A stretch of DNA of 64,000 nt from Denitrovibrio acetiphilus DSM 12809 (GCF_000025725.1 NC_013943.1:682001-746000); one strand, 5' to 3'; positions 1-9,959 are shown, numbered from the stretch's first letter. Notes: generated by a model from the letters alone, not told the origin. Program-made: numbers and translations.

Positions 1-157
1 CTGTAATTGTCTTTATGTGTTACGGATTGTGAAGACCGCAATGATTAGGTGCATTGCAAACTACAGTATTTTCGGTTTGGTTTAATTGTTTACATACAAG
101 CTCCGTAGCTTATACCTGAACCGAATACGACTTATCAGTCAAAATATGGAGGTTTAT

Positions 158-1585
158 ATGTTCAAAAGGATGATCTTTTTATCCTGCGCCTTTTTGACGT
201 TTATGCTGATGCATGTCAGCAGTGCGTCAGCGGAAAACATGGTTACTCCAGACTTATGGTCTTATCATGTTAATGCGGGCAAAATCAGTCAGGCAACAGA
301 AGGACTGAGCATAGGGGAGACAAGTCTGTATTTAACTCTGACTACTAGATATCGCTATAGTTCAAATGATTATGCGAATGACAGTGACATTTATCAGTAT
401 CTCAAGACAAATTTTGATGAGGTAAGAGTTGGTACAGGAACAATCTCAGGCAAGCTGTATTTTCGTGTAGCTGAGGATCTTGATTCTGATGACAATCAGG
501 ACTGGTCAGATTCCTCTTACTATTTTTATCGTGATGCACTCGATAAAGAGCTTCAGGAAAATGATCTTGCACCGAGGTTATATTACGGAAACCTTGTTTT
601 CAGCGACTTCTTGGAAGGTACTAAGTTAGTGCTTGGTCGTCAGTATGTGGACAACCTGAATAATTTCCACATAGATGGCGGTGCTGCAAGCTATAGCTAC
701 GGTGAGAAGCTTGATGTCTATATTTATGGGGGTATGACAGTAAGTTATTTTTATGAGAATGACGATGACTACCTTTATGGTGGAGGTATCACTGCCAAGC
801 CATTTGAGAACACATCAATACAGGTCGAAGGTAACAAGCTAGAAGTTGAAGACATGGGTGATGATATGCTGTCTGCAAAGATATCCCAGCAGCTTCCATT
901 TGGTTATGCGTACGTTAAATACGATCAGATCAATGATGCTGATCTTTTCGAAGCTGCTGGTAATTTTCGCATAGAAAAAACACGCACATCATTAAGGTTA
1001 AAATACTCCGGTCAGTATAACAAGATAGACGTTAGTGATTCTTCATATGTAGTTAATCCGTTTACCTACTCACTTATGGATAGTGAAAAATTCAGTAAAT
1101 ATAAGATTAATATCAACCAGCAAATCATTAATATGCTGTCTTTGGATTTAGGCGGAGAGTTTAAGCAGATAGACGGTGATCTAAACCGTTATAACCGCGA
1201 ATATAACAAATATACGGTAGCAGTAAATATTGATGAACTATTCCAAGGAAATTTTATAAGAATTTCTGCCGAAATGATGGACTTTGATGACTATTACAGC
1301 ACAGATGAGGAAAAAGTCCGCTTTGGTTTTCAGATGTCACAAAGGGTCTCTGAGAAGATAGATGTCTGGACGGGCATAGATCATCAGAGTTTTGTTTATG
1401 ACTATGAAGATGATGAGTATAAAGAGTCTGTAACGGTGTATTACATAGGAACTGAGTGGAGACCTCTGGGGTTTCTGTCCTGCAGTCTTGATCTTTCAGC
1501 AGAAGATACTGAAATGTACGAGGATTTATCCGACGATCTCAACACTAACTATACAGCAGAAGCTCACTTGTCTTTAATGTTTTAG
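158..1585 (+). CDS. Outer-membrane beta-barrel protein (porin-like)
   Basis: Predicted exported barrel of 475 residues. The start at 158 is chosen because AGGAGG-like sequence (GGAGG at 148-152) precedes it; upstream in-frame codons lack a ribosome site. A signal peptide ends near ASAEN. The mature part alternates Tyr/Phe/Val with Asp/Glu/Ser, as in antiparallel strands, and ends in Leu-Met-Phe, the terminal aromatic typical of outer-membrane barrels. It sits 8 bases before a multiheme cytochrome and ahead of a molybdoenzyme, so by analogy with MtrB/DmsF it may hold an electron conduit. I see no direct sequence motif proving MtrB homology, and a generic porin is possible. Confidence 0.75.
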   Translation: MFKRMIFLSCAFLTFMLMHVSSASAENMVTPDLWSYHVNAGKISQATEGLSIGETSLYLTLTTRYRYSSNDYANDSDIYQYLKTNFDEVRVGTGTISGKLYFRVAEDLDSDDNQDWSDSSYYFYRDALDKELQENDLAPRLYYGNLVFSDFLEGTKLVLGRQYVDNLNNFHIDGGAASYSYGEKLDVYIYGGMTVSYFYENDDDYLYGGGITAKPFENTSIQVEGNKLEVEDMGDDMLSAKISQQLPFGYAYVKYDQINDADLFEAAGNFRIEKTRTSLRLKYSGQYNKIDVSDSSYVVNPFTYSLMDSEKFSKYKININQQIINMLSLDLGGEFKQIDGDLNRYNREYNKYTVAVNIDELFQGNFIRISAEMMDFDDYYSTDEEKVRFGFQMSQRVSEKIDVWTGIDHQSFVYDYEDDEYKESVTVYYIGTEWRPLGFLSCSLDLSAEDTEMYEDLSDDLNTNYTAEAHLSLMF

Positions 1586-1593
1586 GAGGAGTA

Positions 1594-2055
1594 ATGTTTA
1601 AAAAACGAATTCATACCATAATCGCAATTTTGTGCATAATGTTTGTTTCTTTTGCTGTTTCCTATGCCGTTGAAACCAGTAAACCTGATTCTCATGGAGT
1701 GAACTGGATACAAGAGCATGGTGATGCCAGTACATTTAATAACAAGGAATGCATGGACTGCCACACAGATAAGTCATCCTGCATCCAGTGTCATGAAGAG
1801 GCTGCACCTAGAAATCATAATGCGTCCTGGACGCGTAGAGGTCATGGGCTGGAGGCCAAATGGGATAGAGAATCCTGCTCAACATGTCACAAGGAAGATT
1901 CGTGTATTGAGTGTCACACAAGCACTCCTCCGTCAGACCACAGGTACGGATGGAGAGAACCAACAAATGCACATTGTGGGAACTGCCATTATCCGATTCA
2001 GGAGACTAGGTGTTATACCTGCCATAAGAGAGCTCATGCTCCTAATGAATATTGA
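1594..2055 (+). CDS. Small hexaheme c-type cytochrome
   Basis: Periplasmic electron carrier of 153 residues with an N-terminal signal peptide (cleavage after about residue 25, near SYAVE). Six CXXCH haem-binding motifs are visible: CMDCH, CIQCH, CSTCH, CIECH, CGNCH and CYTCH. Several extra histidines could be distal ligands. A strong AGGAGG site precedes the ATG. It lies between the barrel gene and the molybdoenzyme, so its likely role is electron transfer between an inner-membrane quinol donor or barrel conduit and the reductase. It is much shorter than decahaem MtrA/DmsE proteins, so it is not a simple orthologue. Confidence 0.92.
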   Translation: MFKKRIHTIIAILCIMFVSFAVSYAVETSKPDSHGVNWIQEHGDASTFNNKECMDCHTDKSSCIQCHEEAAPRNHNASWTRRGHGLEAKWDRESCSTCHKEDSCIECHTSTPPSDHRYGWREPTNAHCGNCHYPIQETRCYTCHKRAHAPNEY

Positions 2056-2069
2056 TTAAGAGGTATATA

Positions 2070-5009
2070 ATGAAAACAAAAAAGAAAAATTATCTGACAG
2101 AAAACAAAATAAGCAGAAGGGATTTTCTTAAGTGGACATCTGCTCTTAGTGCAACTGCTGTCGCTAATGGTTGCGGTGGCGGAAGTGGACCAGAGGACTA
2201 TACTGATGATCTATTAGTCCCACAAGAAGAATTTGTTATGGACAGAGAACTTAAAGAAGTTATGGGCACTCACCCTCACAACTGTGGTGGGAGATGTCCT
2301 TTTAAATTCTCTGTAAAAGGGCATGGTACTCCACAGGCAAAAATAGCTAAACTAACAGCTGCAGGTGACGTTGCCAGAGAGAATTCACTGGAAGCAGATG
2401 AGTCTACATCATTCGTCCAGACAAGGGCCTGTGTCAGAGGTTATGCTCAGATTAAAAGAACATATTCCCCTGACAGACTGAAATATCCGCTTGTCCAGAC
2501 AAAAGAACGAGGCGATGTTACAGGTTTTAAGAGAGTCAGCTGGGATGAGGCTCTTGATGCAGTCGCTGATAAAATCGCTGAAGTTTATTCAAGATTTAGC
2601 AGTGGTGAACTGCCGTATATTCCCATGGTTGCAGGTCCTCCGAATGGATTACATAACCGTATGATGTTTGCAGGTATGCCATTTATGGGATTTGCCGAGG
2701 GGGCAGGTTCTGCTTTATCGAAGTATCTCGGACCTACAATACTTCCTACAGGCGCACCCTCATTTGAAAACATGCTTTTTGCATCTATAGGATCAGTCGG
2801 GCTGCTTCCAGGGCTAGCTGGCGGAAACTCAGTGCATAATTATAAAAATTCAGATTTTATCATACAGTGGGGAGCAGATCCTGCTGTGAAAGAACCAAAT
2901 AAAACGTTCTTTCTGACCAAAGCAAAAGAAGCTGGTGTACCTATAGTTACTGTTGATGCTCAATACACTGACACTGCTTCTATTCTTTCTACAGGTTTTC
3001 CTGAGTACAATATACCTCAGTTTATTCAGGTTAGACCACAGACTGATGCTGCACTTTCTGTTGCGATGGCTTATATAATTTACAACAGGGATTGGCATGA
3101 CGATACATTTATAAAAGATAATTGTTTTGGGTTTTATCCGACACAAGGGGCTCCTGTAGATAGTGATGGGAATCCTTTTACAGTCGTTGATCCACCTAAA
3201 CATCCTGGATTTGTTAATTCAAAGCTTGACTTTTCATTTCAGACACAACTTACTCCAGATCAGCACCCTTTTGCAGATCCTGCGCTTGCCGGTCAAGATG
3301 TCCATGTCCCTGCTGGGCTGTCATTTGTTGAATATCTGGACGGGTTAGGAGTTGAGAAAGCTGCTGAGTTTGGTCTTGTTGACAAGGAAGATGCTGTTGT
3401 TACATGGGCATCCCAGTTGTCAGGTGTAGCAAAGGAAACAATAGTGAACTTTGCGGACGCATTTGCAAACGCTGGAGATGTGTTTCTTGAAAATGGGAAT
3501 AACGGTGGACAAAAAACAAATAACGGCATGCATAATGTCTGGATGATGATATGTCTGGCTGCGATGTGCGGACATACTGTAAAACAAGGCGGTAACCTTG
3601 GTGTTAACTCGTCGGATGGCGACTCTAACCCCGTGGGTTTCCCTGGTGGTTTAACTTACCCTGAGCTTGGCAGTGGTACTACTTATCCGTTTATTGCAGT
3701 GGATGCAAATAAGTTTGTAGACCTTGTTGTTACTGGCCGTGATGGAAGAACAGAAGATCAGTTTTATGAAGATACGAAATCAATTTACGGTGTCGATCTT
3801 GGTTCACCTGCAACAGCTAAACTTGAAGTTGATATGGTTTTAGGATCCTACCATATTACAAACTCATTCAATACATGTCCGAATACAAATAAGGCTGTGA
3901 ATATTTTCACCCAGAAAAATGGTAGCGACTATAAAATCAAGCATTATGTTATTTATGAACAGAACATGACTCCTACAGCAGCTTATGCCGATATCATTTT
4001 GCCTGCGTGTTCGCATCATGAAAAACCATTTTTTACTAGTGGTCAGGCTACATACTTTCAGAATAAACTAATTGAACCTATGTATGATACTAAATCGGAT
4101 GTTGATATCGATATTTTGCTTGCTGAAAAACTCAATGCCAGAGGCATAAGTGTTTCATATAGCAGAAACGGCAAAACTGATGAAGAACTTTGTGCAGAAG
4201 CATGGGATACAGCAACTGTATCAGATATTGATAAGCCTACTTTTGCAGAAGTACAAGAGCAAGGCATCGTTCAGAAGGAAGTCAGTGGTACCGTTCCAAA
4301 TCCTATGACCGGTCTTATGGGGTATCTCCCTTACACTACTGAAACGGGCAAGATTCAATTTTTCTCGCCGTTTTATTATTACAGGGATGGTTGTGACTTA
4401 GCAACTCAGACTGAAAAGTCTAGAGTGACATCAAGGGCGATGTATATTGAGCCTTATGAAGGTTACGACAAAATCATGAAGGGCGAAAACGTCGGTGTCA
4501 AAGGGAAAGAATATTCATTACAATTCACAACAAAGCATGCGAGGAATAGAGTTCATACCGTTTATGACAATGTTTCCGTGATACGTGATCAGTTTGATTA
4601 TCCAAAACGTGCACTCATGAGTCCTGCAGATGCTTCTAAAAGAGGCATAAAAGATGGCGACATGGTTTATGTCTATAATGATTGGGGCTGTTTAAAGGTC
4701 GGAGTAGGTATTTCACCAACAATAAGAGAGGGTGTTGTTAGTCTTCCGCATGGTGTTTGGTATAGAAAAGGAAGTGAAACATATGAGGCTTGGTATGATA
4801 TCGATCTTGGTGATGCGGTAGATAGTACTGTGGTTAGTGAAACAACTTACTATAAGCACATAGTTAATGTTGATATTGGTGGGTGTGAAAATACTTTAAC
4901 TCACGATAAAGACTTTGGAAGCCCTAAAGACCCGTTATGCGGACAGGTTGGCGACAACCATTTTAACGGAAATCTTTGTGAAGTTAGTAAAAATCATCCA
5001 GATAGTTAG
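2070..5009 (+). CDS. DMSO-reductase-family molybdopterin oxidoreductase, catalytic subunit (Tat, lipoprotein-like)
   Basis: Catalytic subunit of 979 residues binding a bis-MGD cofactor; substrate unknown. The start at 2070 follows AAGAGGT; in-frame codons from 2052 overlap the previous stop. A Tat signal (SRRDFLK, residues 15-21) runs into a lipobox-like Ala-Asn-Gly-Cys with Cys35, suggesting a membrane-anchored Tat lipoprotein. The proximal cluster motif is His68-x3-Cys72-x3-Cys76 with Cys121 later; DmsA has Cys in the first place, while NarG/SerA/DdhA-type enzymes have His. The segment RACVRG...SPDRLKYPL is DmsA-like. By rough alignment to DmsA, Ser in GAPSFEN would be the Mo ligand (inference). 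The C-terminal molydopterin-dinucleotide-binding domain is present, and the ferredoxin subunit follows after 20 bases. Confidence 0.93.
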   Translation: MKTKKKNYLTENKISRRDFLKWTSALSATAVANGCGGGSGPEDYTDDLLVPQEEFVMDRELKEVMGTHPHNCGGRCPFKFSVKGHGTPQAKIAKLTAAGDVARENSLEADESTSFVQTRACVRGYAQIKRTYSPDRLKYPLVQTKERGDVTGFKRVSWDEALDAVADKIAEVYSRFSSGELPYIPMVAGPPNGLHNRMMFAGMPFMGFAEGAGSALSKYLGPTILPTGAPSFENMLFASIGSVGLLPGLAGGNSVHNYKNSDFIIQWGADPAVKEPNKTFFLTKAKEAGVPIVTVDAQYTDTASILSTGFPEYNIPQFIQVRPQTDAALSVAMAYIIYNRDWHDDTFIKDNCFGFYPTQGAPVDSDGNPFTVVDPPKHPGFVNSKLDFSFQTQLTPDQHPFADPALAGQDVHVPAGLSFVEYLDGLGVEKAAEFGLVDKEDAVVTWASQLSGVAKETIVNFADAFANAGDVFLENGNNGGQKTNNGMHNVWMMICLAAMCGHTVKQGGNLGVNSSDGDSNPVGFPGGLTYPELGSGTTYPFIAVDANKFVDLVVTGRDGRTEDQFYEDTKSIYGVDLGSPATAKLEVDMVLGSYHITNSFNTCPNTNKAVNIFTQKNGSDYKIKHYVIYEQNMTPTAAYADIILPACSHHEKPFFTSGQATYFQNKLIEPMYDTKSDVDIDILLAEKLNARGISVSYSRNGKTDEELCAEAWDTATVSDIDKPTFAEVQEQGIVQKEVSGTVPNPMTGLMGYLPYTTETGKIQFFSPFYYYRDGCDLATQTEKSRVTSRAMYIEPYEGYDKIMKGENVGVKGKEYSLQFTTKHARNRVHTVYDNVSVIRDQFDYPKRALMSPADASKRGIKDGDMVYVYNDWGCLKVGVGISPTIREGVVSLPHGVWYRKGSETYEAWYDIDLGDAVDSTVVSETTYYKHIVNVDIGGCENTLTHDKDFGSPKDPLCGQVGDNHFNGNLCEVSKNHPDS

Positions 5010-5029
5010 TAAAGTTGTGGAGGTAAACA

Positions 5030-5776
5030 ATGAGTCAATGGGGATTTTATTTTGACCAAACAAGATGTGTTGGATGTAAGGCCTGCATGCTTGCTTGTAA
5101 AAACTGGAATGACGATAGACGTGGCGATTATAATATTAACTCAGATTCTATGAATCCAGATACAGACTGGTATAGTTCTGGAACGTATGTTGTTGATGTT
5201 AATGACATGGAAGACGTGTCTAACTATTTGAACAGCGCTGGCGAGACGAATTATGAGCAAAACAGAAAGTACTATATGAAGGAAGACTGGAGAAGGGTTA
5301 ATGCTAATGAAAGAGCTTATCCTTATGCGTTGAAACATATTTCTCTTGCCTGTAATCACTGCACAAATCCAGCATGTGTTGAGGCTTGTCCAATGGGTAT
5401 CATATACAAAGAAGAAGAATATGGCCTTGTTCTTGTAAATAATGAGACATGTATCTCGTGCGGTAAGTGTAAAGAAGCATGTCCCTGGGATGCTCCACAA
5501 TTTTATGCACCTGATTTTAGCCAGTATCAACTAGATGATACCACTAGACCAAAAATGACTAAATGTACACTATGTTTAGACAGGATTCAGGAAGGACTTA
5601 AGCCTGCATGCGTAGCTGCCTGTCTTAACAGGGCCTTAGACGCTGGTCCGATTGATGAGATCAGAGCAAAATGGACTAATTTTGGTAAAGATGTTGTAGA
5701 ATATACGGCAATGTCAAGTGAAGACTTTGCAAGTAGCAGTGGTTTAGAGCCGAATATTATTTTTGTTAAGAAGTAA
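5030..5776 (+). CDS. Four-cluster ferredoxin subunit of the molybdoenzyme (DmsB-like)
   Basis: Electron-transfer subunit of 248 residues with four cysteine groups: CVGCKACMLACK near residue 13, CNHCTNPACVEACP, CISCGKCKEACPW and CTLCLDR...CVAAC. All sixteen ligand positions appear filled, so four [4Fe-4S] clusters are expected. It has no signal of its own, as usual for DmsB-type subunits carried out by the Tat signal of the partner. It starts after TGGAGGT, 20 bases from the catalytic gene. No DmsC-like membrane anchor follows, which leaves the quinol link to another protein, such as the cytochrome or polyferredoxin nearby. Confidence 0.92.
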   Translation: MSQWGFYFDQTRCVGCKACMLACKNWNDDRRGDYNINSDSMNPDTDWYSSGTYVVDVNDMEDVSNYLNSAGETNYEQNRKYYMKEDWRRVNANERAYPYALKHISLACNHCTNPACVEACPMGIIYKEEEYGLVLVNNETCISCGKCKEACPWDAPQFYAPDFSQYQLDDTTRPKMTKCTLCLDRIQEGLKPACVAACLNRALDAGPIDEIRAKWTNFGKDVVEYTAMSSEDFASSSGLEPNIIFVKK

Positions 5777-5784
5777 TTCTTACG

Positions 5785-5820
5785 AATACAGGCGGGAGAA
5801 AACCTCCTGCCTGTATTTTT
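5785..5820 (+). terminator. Rho-independent terminator after the barrel-cytochrome-reductase unit
   Basis: A long inverted repeat (ATACAGGC..GGAG / CTCC..GCCTGTAT with an AAAA loop) is followed by a run of T. It closes the first unit 8 bases after the ferredoxin gene. Confidence 0.85.
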
Positions 5821-5838
5821 CAAACTATAAGGAAACTG

Positions 5839-8181
5839 ATGAATACAACTTTGATAAATATGAATCAACTGGATTCAATACGTTCGACAAATACTATACC
5901 CATTCTTCAAGGATACATAGCTACTTATCTTAATAAACATGAACATGATACACAGATCATTGATGATTTACAAGATGCTCCACTTACTTTGGAAGATTTA
6001 AATAGGCATATGCAAGAGTTCCGACCTAAGCTGGTAGGATTCTCTGGTTATCACTACTTGATGGAACGAATACGTTTTTTTGCAAGATTCATAAAGGAGT
6101 ATTATCCTGAAACAAAGCTTATACTTGGTGGTCCACAGTCTCTTTTTCTTCCGGGGGATGGACTTAAAGATCTTCAGGACTTTGACATAATTTGCAACAA
6201 AGGTGAAGGTGAATTAACCACACTTAACATAGCTGAGTCACTGAAAAGTGGAGATAGTTTTTATAATATACCAGGGATTTCATTTAAGGATAATGATCAA
6301 ATCATTACTACCAACCGACCTGACTGTTTGCCTCAAGATCTAGATATCTACCCTTCCCCTTATGTTCAGGGTGTTATTGATTTAAGTATGAAAAAGACAG
6401 CGTGTATTTTTACATCCAGAGGATGTGAACATGTCTGTAATTTTTGTGTTACACCGTTGTTTAATAATATGAGGATTCGTTTTCATTCGGTGGATCATGT
6501 GTTGGAAGAAATGCAATATTTAGAATCAGCGGGTATGGATAGTTTATGGATAGGTGATCCGAACTTTACTGCATACAGAAGTCGAACAGTAGAGTTGATG
6601 GAACAGAAAATAAATAGAGGTATAAGAATACCTTTTTGGTGTCAAACTAGAGTTGATATGGTTGATAAAGACTTGTTGAAGTTGATGCAAAAAGCAGGTC
6701 TTCATTGTATAGGCTTTGGGCTTGAATCAGGAAGCGACAAGATACTTAATACTATGCATAAGGAAGTTTCTATCTCAAGATTCCATGAAATCGTTACCTA
6801 CGCGCAGTCGTTGGGGATAAATGTGGAACTGTTCTCTATGTATGGGCAACCTGGAGAAACCTATGAAGATGCAAGAAAAACAATCAGTATAGTTCAGAAG
6901 TACGATATACCTATTTATGCGAACTCGTGTGCACAGCAACTACAGCTTACATGTGGTTCTATGTACGGGAAGGATCCAGAGAAATTTGGCTTTAAGGTTA
7001 GTGACAAGTATATCCCGAGCTACCTTTCATTTTGGCATGAGTATGAAACCGATTGCTTAACACGTTTAGATCTAAGAAAAATTCAGGCTGCATGGGTTCT
7101 CTATAATAAAGAAACAGAGTTCAATATTGAAAATTGTATAAATATATTTCATACAGTTGATTATATATTAGAACATAAGGAAATGCTGAAAGAAGAAAAA
7201 CGTCTTTATGAGTACTGGCTGTACCTTGGGTCATTGCTTGAAGATAAAGAAACTATGATGCAGTGTATTAAAAATTTCAGAAAAAATATTTCTACTGATA
7301 AGAAAGAACTGACTAAACTACTTAAACATGCAGACATGTATTCTGTATCAGATACAGTACAAAACAACAGCCGTGTGATTATATTTTGTCAATACGAAGG
7401 GCAGTATATTCCTGAAAAACATTACTTAAAGCCGGGGCTCAATGACCTCAGATACAAAATTCAAAAAGGAACTTTGTTGGGAATGAAGGTGAATGAGTCT
7501 GTAAAGGTTACGTTAAGTGATGGTCAAGGCACGAACGTCATTATTTCCGTACTCAGAATATTTAATAAAGTTAAAATAAAAGATGTAAAGCAGCTTGATA
7601 AAAATCACTTATGGCATGATTATAATTTTATAAGTTATAAGGCTTTGGAGCAGTCGAGTAACGAACTTCTTTTATTTCTCACTCTGAAAAGCATCCCTTA
7701 TAGTCAATTTGCGGGGATTCCTCAAGTATTACTTAATCTAGTTTCTTATTATACCAAAATACATAAGTTTTCAGAAGTCGAAAAGTGTTATAGGGGCATG
7801 CTTCTAATTCCTCATGTTGCTTACAAAGTTGCTGAGACCTTTGGAGACATTATCTCCTATGCCGGCAAACATGAAGAGGCTATAGAATATTATAATAAAT
7901 CCGATGTGACAGAACACGTTTTAATAAAAAAAGCTTATTCATATGTAAAACTAAACAGGCATGAGGAAGCGTTTAACATATTGAAAAATATAAGTAAAAA
8001 AGAGGATATGCTGTATTGTGAGGTAATGCTTGAGTGTTTGCATAACCTCTCTGCTGATAACATAGACGAAATAAGAGCATTGAGTCATAAAGTTGTACAT
8101 ATGAAAGTTCAGAAAATACTTGAAAACAGCACATTAGCTGTAAATTTAAAAAGTAAGGTTGCTTCTAATGTTAGAGCATGA
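5839..8181 (+). CDS. Cobalamin-domain radical SAM protein with long C-terminal extension
   Basis: Enzyme of 780 residues. Residues 1-150 look like the B12-binding Rossmann domain of class B radical SAM enzymes (LILGGPQSLFLPGDG near 95-108). The cluster motif CEHVCNFC spans Cys196, Cys200 and Cys203, followed by a TIM-barrel-like domain with GFGLESGSDKIL. From about residue 430 the protein continues as a helical extension with TPR-like helices. Substrate is unknown: possibilities are methylation or another radical step on a cofactor, lipid or peptide. It is AT-rich and overlaps the next radical SAM gene, so the two are likely co-translated. Its position between two molybdoenzyme modules suggests a linked job, but that is inference. 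Confidence 0.85.
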   Translation: MNTTLINMNQLDSIRSTNTIPILQGYIATYLNKHEHDTQIIDDLQDAPLTLEDLNRHMQEFRPKLVGFSGYHYLMERIRFFARFIKEYYPETKLILGGPQSLFLPGDGLKDLQDFDIICNKGEGELTTLNIAESLKSGDSFYNIPGISFKDNDQIITTNRPDCLPQDLDIYPSPYVQGVIDLSMKKTACIFTSRGCEHVCNFCVTPLFNNMRIRFHSVDHVLEEMQYLESAGMDSLWIGDPNFTAYRSRTVELMEQKINRGIRIPFWCQTRVDMVDKDLLKLMQKAGLHCIGFGLESGSDKILNTMHKEVSISRFHEIVTYAQSLGINVELFSMYGQPGETYEDARKTISIVQKYDIPIYANSCAQQLQLTCGSMYGKDPEKFGFKVSDKYIPSYLSFWHEYETDCLTRLDLRKIQAAWVLYNKETEFNIENCINIFHTVDYILEHKEMLKEEKRLYEYWLYLGSLLEDKETMMQCIKNFRKNISTDKKELTKLLKHADMYSVSDTVQNNSRVIIFCQYEGQYIPEKHYLKPGLNDLRYKIQKGTLLGMKVNESVKVTLSDGQGTNVIISVLRIFNKVKIKDVKQLDKNHLWHDYNFISYKALEQSSNELLLFLTLKSIPYSQFAGIPQVLLNLVSYYTKIHKFSEVEKCYRGMLLIPHVAYKVAETFGDIISYAGKHEEAIEYYNKSDVTEHVLIKKAYSYVKLNRHEEAFNILKNISKKEDMLYCEVMLECLHNLSADNIDEIRALSHKVVHMKVQKILENSTLAVNLKSKVASNVRA

Positions 8182-9922
8182 TGTTGTTTTTCTGGTTTTA
8201 AAAGAAACATCCTCGTATTTCCACTCTGTTGAAGAAGATGCAGCAGCGGCTACTTTAGTTTACTATATGAAAGAAGCTGGTCTTCAAAATCTATCTACAT
8301 TCCCAGCGACAGATGAGGATAAATACTCAGGTACTATTTATAGTCAATTTATGACATATCTTGATAAGAATACAGCGCCTATATTTTGTATCTCATGCTG
8401 GACAAGTACTTATGCAATAGCTTCTGATTTTGCCGAAATGATTAGAGCTCGTTACCCACGATCATTGATTATTGCGGGAGGCGTACATTTCAATTCTTTA
8501 GGAGAAACAGAACATTCTCTGTATAAAGGGACATTTGATGTGGTCTTTAGAGGTGGTGGAGATAGTTTTTTAGAATTTATTAAGTTAAGTGTTGTTGAAA
8601 AAAAGTTGAAAATATACAAAGAAAAAGGTGAAATCAAAATATCGGGGGCTACTTTAGGGAAGGGGGCGTATTATTTAAAAAATAGAAAAATCCAAAATAC
8701 AGGAAGAGGAAGCTTTAATCGTCCTGTTGTGCCGTTACTCGGAGTAACTAATGACTGTATTGACACAAGGATTTTGCTGCACGACACATGTCCAAATGCG
8801 TGCGACTATTGTTTTATACAACCCTCAGGTATCAACTGTAACTATTGGGCTTCTCTTATAAAATGGGTAGGTGAATTTAGCGGTCAAGTAAAAAAAACGT
8901 ATAAAAAGGATGTTGTGCTTTCGTTGTCTGATAGCGCACCTTTCAATAAAAGTAACCGAAAGCGTACACTTGACTATTTAGATATGCAAAAAAAGAATGT
9001 AAGGTTTGACGGCATGAACGTTTTTGTTGACCCATCTGATTTAGATGAAGAGTTTTATCATATTGTTGAAGAGCATGACATAAACAACTTTTTTATAGGG
9101 CGAGATAGAATTATATCTGACAACTTTGTAGGTAGAAGGCTTAATGGATTGGAACGGTCTTCAGAGCAGCTTGATCAGGAGTTAGATTTGATTCTTAACT
9201 TTATGGCTTTTCTTAATACAAGGAAGAATAAACTTCAAAACGAAATATATATAGGTTACATCGTATCTCCATATGAAAGTGCAAAATATTCACGGAAACT
9301 AATAGACGAGCTTTCTGGTATTACGATGCATAATTCAAAATTAACAAACGTGAGAGTTCAATCAAATTTATTTATACTTAACCCATACCCAGGCACTAAA
9401 GTTGCACAAAAAGCTAAAGGTGAGTTTATTGCAATGAGGTATTTTTATCATCCATATCCTAATGTATGGGTAGGAAAAAATACTGTTAATATATATTTAG
9501 AAGTAATTCGGCTTATAGTTGCAAAGATGTTTTGCAATAATATAAACATCTCCTTTTATAAGCCTATTTTAGAAATGGCTCATTCCCTTCAGTTTCAAAC
9601 AGATTATAATTATAAACTTATAGATGATATAGAAGATGTGTCTTTACGAAGCTTTGCGTATAAGATAATTGAAGATATTTTCAAAATGGAACTAAGCAAA
9701 GAAAGAACTTTGGATGAGTATTTAGAAAATGTTAAATCAATCTATTATATAGGATGTATGGTGAGTTTAGTTATTAACAAACCAGAGTTATTAAAATACA
9801 AGAATTTGTATAGCAGTATAGTAAAAGAAGATAAGTCAGTCGCTTTTTTGATGAAGGATTTAAACTTATTAAAAGAATATGCCTTAGCAGGCAAAGCCCC
9901 AGTGTTGGATAAATACTTATAG
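8168..9922 (+). CDS. Second cobalamin-domain-like radical SAM protein
   Basis: Protein of 584 residues. The ATG at 8168 is preferred because AAGTAAGG lies 9 bases upstream; an earlier TTG at 8159 is too close to it. The N-terminal part has a B12-domain-like segment (IIAGGVHFNSLGETE near 101-115). The radical SAM motif is CPNACDYC at Cys208, Cys212 and Cys215. The C-terminal third is helical and not recognised. The gene overlaps the preceding radical SAM gene by 14 bases, so the pair probably act together. Substrate is unknown. Confidence 0.82.
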   Translation: MLEHDVVFLVLKETSSYFHSVEEDAAAATLVYYMKEAGLQNLSTFPATDEDKYSGTIYSQFMTYLDKNTAPIFCISCWTSTYAIASDFAEMIRARYPRSLIIAGGVHFNSLGETEHSLYKGTFDVVFRGGGDSFLEFIKLSVVEKKLKIYKEKGEIKISGATLGKGAYYLKNRKIQNTGRGSFNRPVVPLLGVTNDCIDTRILLHDTCPNACDYCFIQPSGINCNYWASLIKWVGEFSGQVKKTYKKDVVLSLSDSAPFNKSNRKRTLDYLDMQKKNVRFDGMNVFVDPSDLDEEFYHIVEEHDINNFFIGRDRIISDNFVGRRLNGLERSSEQLDQELDLILNFMAFLNTRKNKLQNEIYIGYIVSPYESAKYSRKLIDELSGITMHNSKLTNVRVQSNLFILNPYPGTKVAQKAKGEFIAMRYFYHPYPNVWVGKNTVNIYLEVIRLIVAKMFCNNINISFYKPILEMAHSLQFQTDYNYKLIDDIEDVSLRSFAYKIIEDIFKMELSKERTLDEYLENVKSIYYIGCMVSLVINKPELLKYKNLYSSIVKEDKSVAFLMKDLNLLKEYALAGKAPVLDKYL

Positions 9923-9959
9923 TGTTTATTTATATGATTAAAATTTAAGAGAGGTTATT

